Assembly (NCBI RefSeq): GCF_030864355.1
Contig: NC_083394.1
Location: 1,116,001-1,180,000, forward strand
DNA length: 64,000 nt
Source: Cutaneotrichosporon cavernicola
Taxonomy: Eukaryota; Basidiomycota; Tremellomycetes; Trichosporonales; Trichosporonaceae
Direction: 5' to 3'
The translations under genes and the position numbers were made by a program. Under the pieces are notes generated by a model. That model was not told where the DNA came from. It was given only the letters and a program-made list of their open reading frames with translations, and searched no databases. Below are positions 1 through 9,473 of this stretch, one piece after another (the stretch's first letter is position 1; each line of letters opens with the position of its first letter).

Positions 1-249
1 CCACCATATCACTCATCCACCGTATGCCGTGGTCCCGCATCCCTTTCCACGAGATCAAATCAAAGCAAAGGGGCTGCGCGGTGATAGAATGACCACTGAT
101 CACTCGTGTCTGATCCAAACCATGTCTTCCACGAGAACTTGGCAGTTGACTCAACCCAGCGCCATGGGCACTCGGTGGCATGCCCGTCTCTGTCTCATGT
201 TTAAAACATCGTAACTCTGTGGGCAACCTCATCCACAGAGTACACCACA

Positions 250-1719
250 ATGCGGCTCCCAGACAAACTCACACATACCTCGCAACACACCATACACCCC
301 AACCCCCTCCAAGCCGACCTCTCTCCAGCGAGTATCACAGATACTGCGCTGTCTGAATTAACACCGACTGGGGCGGCATGGTTTTTCCCATCCCCCAAAT
401 CCCGAGGATACGACCCATCTCTACTGGCAAAGGCGCTCGAGGCAACGTTGGCAATTTACCCTCAACTCTGTGGAGCTCTCACTCTTTCCTTTGGAGGAGG
501 GGTGAGTGAGTATCCGGCTCACACTCATCGCTACGGCCGCGTCTGGGTCCGTTGGGGTGCTGACGAACCAGGCCTCCTCCTAACCCAAGCAAAGTTTAAT
601 GGTCCACTTACCGACGTTCTCCCGCCACACAATGCGCCAGTAATGCCTGACAATTTCGCCCTCCTCCGTCTCCGTCCCTCGGCTTTGGGACCGGCCTGCC
701 CTGGTCCAGCCTCCGTTGCCCAAATAACATCTTTTTCCTGCGGCGGGATCGCGATCGCTCTCATGGCCCAACATGCACTTCTTGACGCACACGCTCTGGC
801 GTACGTCATCCGCGATTGGGGAACCATCCACTCTGCCATGATCAACCATGTCTCGCCGCCAGTGATAAAACGTACCTATGCGCCAATGGATCTCGACGCA
901 CATGCCCGAGATGCAGACGGAACGGTGCCGCAACTAAGACTCGATTTCTGGGCTTATGATCCGTCCAATCCAGCCGACCAGGCTCTTGGATGGTTTACGC
1001 GATCCCGCGTTCCGCCACCCCAAGTCGATGCTGCGGATCTGGCGGCCGGCAGGCCGAGAGGGCCAAGAGCACCGTTCGAGACTTGGGACGCAGACGCGGC
1101 CGTGGAAGATGCAGTCCTCGATCTCTCGGCTGATCACGTCAAGGCGGTCACAGTCCCCGAAGTAAGCGCGCTCGACAGTGTTTTGGGAACTGTTTGGAGG
1201 GCGATTGTACGCGCGCGGGATATCAAAGCAAAAGTCTGGATGCACGGGTGTGTTGGGTTACGCACCCGCCTCGAATTTCCCGACGACTTCCAGGGCGCGC
1301 CGCTCATCAACGTCTCGGCTGGCTTGGATTCCACAGAACTCCTCCGTGAATCGGCGAGAGGAGCTCGTGCGATCCGCGCGTCCATTGATACCGTCACGAA
1401 GGAGAGCGCGGCGGCTGTGCTCCATCATATGGCGCAGGCTCTAGATCCGGCGCGCGAGTGGAACGTGTTTGTCGGGAGCCAACATACTCTTTCTACGAGC
1501 TGGCTTGGGATTGGTGCATACTCTGCCGATTTTGGGTTCGGGACGCCGGCGCGCGTGATTCCTTTCATGCCGCCGGTTGACGGAATCGTCGTTGTGATGG
1601 AGGCCAAGGACGCTATCGGAGAGCACGGCGCTCGCGGTGGAGTCAGCATCCGCCTCCTCCTTCGCGAGGACGTTCTCGCACGCGTCCTCGCTGATCCCGA
1701 GTTGGTGGGTGAGAAGTGA
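250..1719 (+). CDS. BAHD-type acyltransferase (PF02458-like)
   Basis: Single-exon gene of 489 aa. It probably moves an acyl group from acyl-CoA to an alcohol or amine; the substrate cannot be told. Two hallmarks of the BAHD family are visible: the catalytic HxxxD motif as HALLDA near residue 178, and a DFGWG-type structural motif as DFGFGTP near residue 424. The N-terminal stretch with YPQLCGAL matches the family's YPxLAGRL segment, and the C-terminal part keeps the usual spacing of P-x-x-DG-x-V after the DFG motif. The length is a little above the 430-460 aa typical of plant members. The ATG at 250 is the first in a frame open for the whole length. The only upstream sequence in the window is 249 bp without a recognisable gene. 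Family call is firm; function is inferred only at the level of acyl transfer. Confidence 0.85.
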   Translation: MRLPDKLTHTSQHTIHPNPLQADLSPASITDTALSELTPTGAAWFFPSPKSRGYDPSLLAKALEATLAIYPQLCGALTLSFGGGVSEYPAHTHRYGRVWVRWGADEPGLLLTQAKFNGPLTDVLPPHNAPVMPDNFALLRLRPSALGPACPGPASVAQITSFSCGGIAIALMAQHALLDAHALAYVIRDWGTIHSAMINHVSPPVIKRTYAPMDLDAHARDADGTVPQLRLDFWAYDPSNPADQALGWFTRSRVPPPQVDAADLAAGRPRGPRAPFETWDADAAVEDAVLDLSADHVKAVTVPEVSALDSVLGTVWRAIVRARDIKAKVWMHGCVGLRTRLEFPDDFQGAPLINVSAGLDSTELLRESARGARAIRASIDTVTKESAAAVLHHMAQALDPAREWNVFVGSQHTLSTSWLGIGAYSADFGFGTPARVIPFMPPVDGIVVVMEAKDAIGEHGARGGVSIRLLLREDVLARVLADPELVGEK

Positions 1720-1790
1720 TCAGTAAAATACTTTGGAGTGGACGGAATGCACAAATACAAAATCACAGGTAGAGCACTAGTCCCACCACA

Positions 1791-3760
1791 TTACTTTCCA
1801 CAGGTCATGTCCCACGACTGATCGGCGTCGCGGCACTCTCCGAGGCCGAGGTTCCACCAGCGTTGGACGCTACGGGCAACCGCCTCGCGCGCCGACAGCG
1901 TCTGCGTCTCCATACTGCCATCAGCGTCGTCGGGGTTAGACTCACGTCGAGACCCACGGCTCCAGCGACGCGAGGTAGTGGAAGCCCTGCATCGGCTGCA
2001 TTGGAGGGAAGCTCGCCGTCGGATGCAGCACGGGGTAGCTGTCCCACACCTTGCGGTAGACCCATGTGGGGTTGTCACCGAAAATGTCGGCCAGGAGGTC
2101 GTTGCTGAGCTCAGCCTTGCTGAAGATCTTGACGATCCATTCGCCCGAGCCGTCATACGTCTCGCCGTGATACGAGATGCTCTGGAACTCGGGGCGCGCG
2201 GCGCCGGGATGCGCACGGGCCGTCGAGCCCGTAGTCAGGATCGTGCCCGGCACGGCCTCGCCGGGGCCACGGAAGAAGTAGAGCGGGTCGGCGTGCGGCG
2301 CGTTCGTAGCGAGCATCGTCACGTGCAGGCGCACATACTGTTGTTTGCTGCTGTCAGCTGCGCAGGCGGATTAGGCCCACGGAATGGGCTGGGTGAAGTG
2401 CGACGAGAGGGTCTTCGACACGGGCGAGGTGTGCCATGGCGCAGCGAAGAAGATCTCGTCGTAGTCGTCAGATAAGTGTGAGTGGTTCGACGTTACGCGG
2501 AAGCCGCGGTCAAGTGGCTCGATCGCATCCACTTCAGTCTGGAGGCGCACCTCCGCCCCGCTATGCTTGAGCATCGCCTCGAAGAGGCGGAAGTTGCCGC
2601 CGGAGATGGCACTGGCCCCACCTGAAGCGTGGGACACGGCAGCACCTAGTGCGTGAATTTGATTCAGGTCGGCGCAGTACTTCTGTTAGCCGGTCCTTAG
2701 ACAACTCACATTGACCCGCGTGCTCGCCTCCATGATCTCGTCTACCCAAAGCGCATTCGCCTTGACGACATTGCGTGCCCAGTCCTCACCCGTGCGCGAA
2801 GTAAGCACCTTTCCGAGGCCGGCGCTCTCCGCAAACTCGTCGACGTTCGCCACGCTCCCGCGGTTCGCGAGCCACCGTGCGTCGTACAGATGCGCGAACT
2901 TCTTGAGCAGCGCACCGACCGCCCGCCGCTGCCGCATCGGCGACAGCGCACCGTACCGCCGCAAAACGGCCAAAGAGTCCCACCACCCTGACCAGCGACC
3001 CTTTTCGGCCGACGTCATGAAGAGGAACTCCGTGCCATCCCAAATGGCCACACCCGTGCCGCCGAACTCGGGGTCCACGATCTCGAGGCCAAAGAGCTGG
3101 TGTCAGGGTGACTTGGCGGGAGCCGACACCGTTTGCGCATGACGTCGCTCCTCACATCGCTTCACTCACTTTGGCGGCCTTGACGAGGTTGAGGTTCGCA
3201 TCGACGAAGATGCTTGCTCCCAGCTCGACGGGGCGTAAGCTCGTGTTGCCATGCGGGTAGACGACAGTGGTGCCTTTGTGTGAGCTTGTAGCATCTGAAC
3301 AAGTCTCCGGACTGCTCGGGCTTCCTTTGGGGCCTTTGTCTGGACACAGTACCACCGAACCATGTCTTACACGCTCTCACACCAGTCTGTGCAACTCACG
3401 TCCACCAATGTAATCGGCGCGCTCGTACACCACAATGTCGAGCAGCGAGCCATGTGGCGCGCCGGCGCGAGACTCGGCCTCACGCGCCGCCCGGGAGAGG
3501 AAGAAGGCCGCAGCACTGCCCGACGCCCCGGCGCCGACGATGGCAACGCGTCGCGGCCGCAGATCGTTTGGTGGGGCAAATTCTTGCTTAACCTGGCCAA
3601 AGTTAATGAGGGCGAGAGGCGAGAGCGCCGTCACGCTTGCCGCGACGCGGGTGGCGAGCTCAGGCTGCTGAGTGAAGAGAATAAGAGTCGCGATCGTGCA
3701 GACCACGAGTATGTAGAACGGGTAGGGGATGGGCATGCCGCGGCGCCAGGGAACTGGCAT
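1791..3760 (-). CDS. Prenylcysteine oxidase (prenylcysteine lyase family)
   Basis: FAD-dependent thioether oxidase that breaks down farnesyl- or geranylgeranyl-cysteine left after proteolysis of prenylated proteins. Six exons join in frame: 3400-3760, 3170-3273, 2710-3096, 2381-2679, 1946-2347 and 1791-1914, giving 558 aa. Residues 10-30 form a hydrophobic segment (signal anchor or signal peptide), as expected for a secretory or vacuolar enzyme. The Rossmann FAD motif VAIVGAGASGSAAAFFL follows near residue 65, then a YERADYIGGR segment. The middle reads RVNYCADLNQIHALGAAVS, matching the family's RVNYGQ-N-IHA region, and SGGNFRLFEAML fits the GGN motif. Introns are 126, 73, 30, 33 and 31 nt; the 30-nt one (2680-2709) is the shortest in the window. 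The gene lies tail to tail with the acyltransferase, 71 bp apart. Confidence 0.88.
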
Positions 3761-4142
3761 GGTGTCTCAAGGTGATGTGTGAGCGGTGAAGAGAGAGTTG
3801 GACATCGAGAGGGAAGTAGGGTGGGAAGCGTGAGCTCTTTACAGTACATGTAGTGTCAGTGGCGTCATTTCGGGTGCATGGTTCCGCAGCTTAACCCTAA
3901 TGTGTCTGTACAAATATTGGTTCGATTAGGAACAGCAGGCCTGAGAATCAAAAGCTAATACTGTTCTGTTCGGAGCGGAGGAAGCGGAGGAAACCCGATG
4001 TTGCCAGTTACAGAATAGACAGCTCTTCCAACGACTGGCTCTCAACTCCCGCGCCTTGGACATGACATGTAATAACAATTGATTGCAAGTGCTCGATGTC
4101 TACGACTGTCCTACAGATACACTTTACACTTTACACTCCTGA
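3761..4142. other. Intergenic region upstream of prenylcysteine oxidase
   Basis: This 382-bp stretch separates the start of the prenylcysteine oxidase gene from the 3' end of the next minus-strand gene. It must hold the promoter of the former and the terminator of the latter. I see no coding sequence or RNA gene in it. Confidence 0.5.
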
Positions 4143-7100
4143 CTACGCCATGAACACCGCCTCCATAACACGCGCGTCCTCCTTGTCCGTCACCTCGTAG
4201 ATTTCAGCTGCCAGACTTGCGTCCGAGTGCATGGTGGGCTTGCAGCTCTTGCGACGAGTGAGTATCTGCACCTGCTTCTCGGCGTATGCGTCGTAGCTCG
4301 TTGGCGGCTGCTTGGTCTTCTTGCTCATCTTGCGCGTGAGCGAGCGCAGGCGTGTACGGCTCCCGCTCCCGCCCGAGATGAGCCCGTCGTCAACGGAAGC
4401 CTCACGCGCGGATGAACTGCCTGAAAACGTGCGGTGTGTGCGAGGTGTCCGAGGTGTTGGCGTCGCTCTAGGGTCCTCGTTTAGCCACGACGACCCGTGG
4501 CCAATACTCGAGTGGTCGAGCGCCGAGTAGAACTCGTCGCTTTCGTGTCCGTGCCCGCTCGCACTGCCATGCCCGTGCGATGACGCAGTGAGACGCCCAA
4601 AGTCGTCATACGAGGCTTTGCGTCCTCCGAGGCGCCGGCTCGCGGTACTCGATCCTCGCGCGAGAGAAAGGTCACCACATGACGCCTGATGCGAGGGGAT
4701 GCGGTGGCTGGCGGCCGAGCCGCTGCGATGCTGCTGCGAGGCATCGCGCGGCACCTGCCGGCTCATCAAGCTGATCTGGCGCAAGTCTGGGAAAGACGTC
4801 TTGGCCATCCGTAAATCCGGAACTGAGCGCTTGCCTGGCAATGGGCGGCCGTGACCATTCTCAGATAGCGAGGCTTGGCGCAAGTATCTGCTGCTCTCCC
4901 AACGAGAGCCGTGGCCAATCTCTGAGCGTGAACCATTGCCCATCTCTGACTGCGGACCGGGGCGCATGCCGTGTCCAAGGTCAGAGCGGCTGACCATCGG
5001 CGAAACGACGTGCCCGAGGTCTGAGCGGCTCGCCATGGGAGAGTTCCCATAGTTGTCACGCGAGGCGCTCATCCCGCGTCCTGGGAGATGACCAGACGCG
5101 ACGAACGGGTGCTGCGTCAGGTCGCTGCCGTGTCCGAGGTCGGAGCGGGTGGTACTCGCGCTGAACATTCGCGCCGTCTGCACCGAATATCCGTGACCAA
5201 GATCCGAGCGGCTCGCGCCATTCGGACCCCTGACCATTGTGTGGCCCAGATCGGAGCGGCTGCCACTGTAGTTGGCCTGTCGCCCATGAGGACCTGGATT
5301 GTGGTCAGCGTCTGATCCGAAGACAGACCCGTGGCCATATGCCGAGTGGAAATCGTTGGTTGAGTCCTGGCGGCTGAGATCACGGAAGGGGACAAAGTCG
5401 TGTCCAAACGAGCCGAGGTCTGTCGGGCTCTCTGCCGGGAAGGGCTGCTGGGAAAACGACTGTTGCTTTGGGACTGGCCGGGCCAAGGGGACAAAGTCGT
5501 GTCCAAACGAGTCGAGGTCTGTCGGGCTCTCTGCCGGGAAGGGCTGCTGGGAAAACGACTGTTGCTTTGGAACTGGCCGGGCCGGCTTGCCGCCGAAAGT
5601 GAGTGGCGAGCCCCCCACCATAGGGACCGGAATGATGAGGGCCGTCACTTGCGGTTGTTCATGGCTGCCTTGAGGCACTGGTACTGGGTGGCCATTCGGC
5701 ATCTCCCTCTTGGAGAAGTTTGAGGTCGTGGGATGAGTGGAAGGCGGTACCGAGCGACCCAACACAATGTTGTGTTGGGGCTGGCGCATATCGCCGCTGG
5801 CGTCCTTGTCAATCACCACAACCTGCGATGAAACGGAGAACCGGCGGACCGACTTGATCTCGATGGACGAGCCTGGCATCGGGCGGTCGTCGCCTATCGA
5901 CTCTGGCTCCTCGGAAACTTCGCGTGCCACCATGGGGACCGGTATCGGTGAAGCCTTGAAAACATCCATAGCCTCTGGCGGGGGCGTGACGGGCACATCA
6001 GAGGCCGACTTGGATCCCGGCGTCGAGTGCTTCGAGCGCTCCGAGTTGGTTCGGGGCGGCGGGACCGGGGCACGGATACGGACACGCTGGGATGAGCCCG
6101 AGTCGGTAGATTTTATCGAAGACGCAGCCATGCGCGAACCGACTAGCCTCGCGAACGCGTCTGCGCGCGCATCGGCAGCGGCCTCGAGCTGGACGGGAGA
6201 ATCGGGCGGCGCGGGGAGGCTGTGGGGGTCGATGATGGGCTCAAACTCGTCCATCGAGTATGCCGGGACAGGGACGCGACGTATGAGACTCTGCCTCTCA
6301 TGTCTGTCTGTCCCTCGGCGCTGTAGGCTGCCTGACCCGTCCTTCATCTCGGCCAACATGCCGCGGACGGCTTTGGGCGCCTCGACCTGCGGGACATTGT
6401 CTAGACGAGTTTTGCGGCCCATCGATCCAAACGGACCTTGTGCGGGCATTTGGCGTGTGGCGGACCGTTGTACGCCCAATGCCTGCGAGCGTGGCATTGG
6501 TGGGACAGGCGGGACAGGCGGGACAGGTGGGACAGGCTGTGAGAGATCCGCCCTGCTCTTCTTGCTCGTGAGCCTGCGAATCAAACCCGCAAAGCCGGAG
6601 GACTTGGGCGTCGGTGGCGCCGGCGGCACACTGACGCTGCCTTGCCCGGTCGCTTGACGTCTTGATGGCAACATGGATAACCTAGACCCCGGAGTGCGAG
6701 GCGGTCCGAGTTGTGGCTGGGGCTGGGGCTGATAATGGGTTTTGTACGATGAGCCAGCCGTCTTGTACATGGACGGGATGGAGGGGACCGGGGGTAGCTC
6801 TGGTGGGCGATCGGGGACGCGACTAGGCAGCCTAGCATTGTCAGCATTTGCAGATCTCCCACCACTTACTTTTCTGACACTGTGCTGGCGCGCTTACGGG
6901 CCTTGTCTGCGGCCCGGCGCTCGCGGAGGTCGTTGAGGGATCGCGTCAACGATAGGCGCTTGCTTTTGCGATTGTAGATGCTGTCGGTCTGATGAAATGG
7001 TGCGGGTGAGGGAGGAGTGGGAGTGAGAGTTGGTCTTGGTGTGGGTCCAAGGAATTCGGGGATGGCGCGCGATGGTACGTTGGGCGCGTTGGCCAACTTG

Positions 7101-7378
7101 CGAATGGACGAGCGACCAGAGGAACGGCCCCACGAACCACCAGCGACAGAGGTGGCGCCGGGCCGCGCAGGGGCCGCTCCCTCAGGTAGGAGGTGACCAT
7201 GGTCGTCGATTGTGATTGCGTCAAACTCGACAGAGGTGGCGTAGGGGGTCGTGAGAGCGCGGCCCTGGTCATCTGACAACTCGGTCGTGACAGTGTGCGT
7301 GAGCGACGGCTGGCTGGGTGAGCGCTGCAAGTCGTAGCGATAGTCGTAGCGAGGGTCGGTGGTGGCGCGCAGAGACAT
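4143..7378 (-). CDS. Ser/Pro-rich low-complexity protein with RSDLGH repeats, unknown function
   Basis: Two exons (6870-7378 and 4143-6831) split by a 38-nt intron with donor GTAAGT, branch CTGAC and acceptor CTAG; joined in frame they give about 1,066 aa. I recognise no catalytic domain. The protein is rich in Ser, Pro, Arg and Gly and is probably largely disordered. Visible features are a short VPPVPP run near residue 280, a 33-residue tandem duplication containing PVPKQQSFSQQPFP, and about ten copies of a degenerate R-S-D-L-G-H-G motif in the second half. Many R-x-x-S sites and a basic C-terminal patch (LRSLTRKMSKKTK) suggest a phosphorylated scaffold or cortical protein, but that is inference. 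The start at 7378 is the first ATG of the upstream open frame; a further 5' exon cannot be excluded. Confidence 0.72.
4830..5345 (-). repeat. Coding region of degenerate RSDLGH(G) repeats
   Basis: Within the Ser/Pro-rich gene, the peptide R-S-D-L-G-H recurs at irregular spacing of roughly 15-35 residues (SRSDLGHTM, SRSDLGHGYS, TRSDLGHGS, SRSDLGHVV, SRSDLGHGM, then drifting to SRSEIGHGS and SENGHG). On the plus strand this appears as repeated variants of ccgtgtccgaggtcggagcg. The gradual drift towards one end suggests old copies there and newer ones elsewhere. Confidence 0.75.
5388..5585 (-). repeat. 99-bp in-frame tandem duplication (2 copies)
   Basis: Two head-to-tail copies of a 99-bp unit, offset exactly 99 bp, differ at only about two bases (gccgag/gtcgag and gggact/gaact). 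Each encodes 33 residues running from PVPKQQSFSQQPFP through SFGHDFVPL. Because 99 is a multiple of three, the frame is kept. The near identity points to a recent duplication. Confidence 0.9.
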
Positions 7379-9473
7379 GGCGCGGAAGCCAGTGCTGGTC
7401 GGGTGTGCGAGAGATTCTGGGGGATATCAGAGACGAGGGATAAGTTGGAGGCTCGAGCACTGGAATATGGTTAGCGAGGATTCCACCTGACGCCTAGCAG
7501 GTAGGTGCTGGAGCGAGACGACCAAGGGAGTTGTGGTATGTAGGACGGCCGGCATGGCGCTCAAGCCGCCAGCCGCTGGTCCCCGCATCTTCGAAAACAA
7601 CGGAGACCATCGAAACAAGGGGAAAGAAGTGTGCCCCGTAATGGCGATGGCGTTGAGATCAACGCCCGAGCCACCTCGTTTCCCCTTCAACCCTCTGTTG
7701 CAAGCACCATTCCGAGCGCCACCGCCGGCCACATGTTCACACCCATACGCACGCCCCTTGTCAACAATAGTACTCACAGTTGCAACTGGACTGGACACAC
7801 AACTGTCACACAGACGCTGGTAGTGAAGGGAAGGAAAGAGTCGAGTCGCGTTGACCTTGGCGTATCCGTGCGTGTGTGTTGTGATGAACTGCAGCTGACG
7901 AGGTATGAGTAGAATAAACTCTTGCTCAGAGTTGAGAATGCTGCAGATGGGCCGTCTCAATGTTTGAGGCAAGCAGTGCTCCTCGTGCTGTTGAGCAATA
8001 GAGGCAATCGGACGATGGTCGGACGTGAACTTGGCATCAGAAGGAACCCGCTTCATCACCCGACCCCCACCCCTTTCCTGTCTCAGTATACGGCTGGTTG
8101 GTCTTGGTACCCTGGGGCCTCATGACCCCCCTTTTAGCTTTAGGTCTGGATCTGGGACTGCTAAACAGATGCCGTATGGCTTGAGTCTCATCGAGTCTGG
8201 ACTCATTTCGACCATCAGACTGTTACAAGAAAGGGGAGGGAAGGTGGGTTGGTTGAGTGCCTTGAGGTGTTGTTGTGTTTGTTGGATGGACGATTTGACC
8301 TTTGGGGGCGTTTAGGGTCGTTGGAACTAGGTACCATCCGAAGGCCCAGGGCGCCAGGGAAGGAGGGGCCGAAAGGGGTTCCAGGTCCATCAGTTGGGTG
8401 TCAGATATTACGGCATCCATCTGATATCAAGGCCAATCATTGTATCAAAACCTTAACATGACAAGCTCCCGGATGCCGAAGCCACCCCCGGATCGACCTA
8501 TTGTATGATAAATAGCGTAGTGACGCATTCCTGCCACCCTCGGCCTCGTGTTTAAACAAACCCGTAACCAGAGGGGTGAAAGGAAAACTACTCACTAGTT
8601 ACTAATCACTACTTGATTCAAACCTCTCCTCAATCAACCTTGACATACTGACGATTGTACCATATCGTAACGCCATACATGTTGGTACATCGCGACATGG
8701 TCAATCCAGTTACGAGTACCGAGCAGCCATCTCCCTCGAAACATGACTTTCTCGTCATCATTGTGCCAGGTCCCAGATGTCCAGATTGCGAATGCATCAC
8801 GGCCATCTGGTGAGCAATGAGCTGCAGAACTGTCTTCTGTACGAAAAGCCTCTTCAAGAAAGTTTTGAAGCTATTACAGTATAGACCTCTAAACCTTACC
8901 CCGAATGTTACAGTACAAGATTTAGGGAGGCCAATGTTTGTTGTTACACATGATGAGCATGCACGCGAGTCAACCTGTTCAGTAGAGTTTGCAAGTTTCA
9001 CGGGAGACGTGGCTCCGAAAAGTAAACAGGTTTCAGACACAGGACATCTCGACATCATTCGCAGTTAAGAAACAGTATCTGAAACAAGCACCCCGGTCGA
9101 TTCTGACGACCAGTGACATTGCAGATCAAATACTTTCAACCTCTTTACGGCTTACGGCAACACTTGACGGCATCAACGGCAGGTGGGTCAATACTGTATC
9201 ATCAAAATGTACCTCGTGTCTGGTTTTAGCATTCACTGTCGCGCCACACCACTAGCTCATGCGGCGTCAAGCTCCAGCGTGAAATTGACATTGCCATGTC
9301 CACAGATGATCGCTCACCCTCGCCCTGTCATCTCCCATGATCTCATGATCGACCCTCCATAACTCCGTACTGTACATTGTAATTCCTACTGATACAAACA
9401 AATGACTGTGCCTCCCAGTTCCGATTCCCACTCATGTTGCCCCCCAGAAGTTCATCGTCTCGCACAGACGTCG
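7379..9473. other. Gene-poor region, 2.1 kb
   Basis: This stretch lies between the start of the Ser/Pro-rich gene and the 3' end of TFC4. The longest open frame (7427-8059, minus strand, 210 codons) has no recognisable domain and sits where the leader of the upstream gene is expected. I see no tRNA, transposon or repeat array. Part from 7379 to about 8100 may be promoter and leader; the AT-richer part after about 8400 looks non-coding. Confidence 0.5.

Noticed and set aside
7427..8059. Minus-strand 210-codon frame upstream of the Ser/Pro-rich gene
   Set aside because: No domain, no intron signals, ordinary composition, and it lies in the expected leader and promoter.
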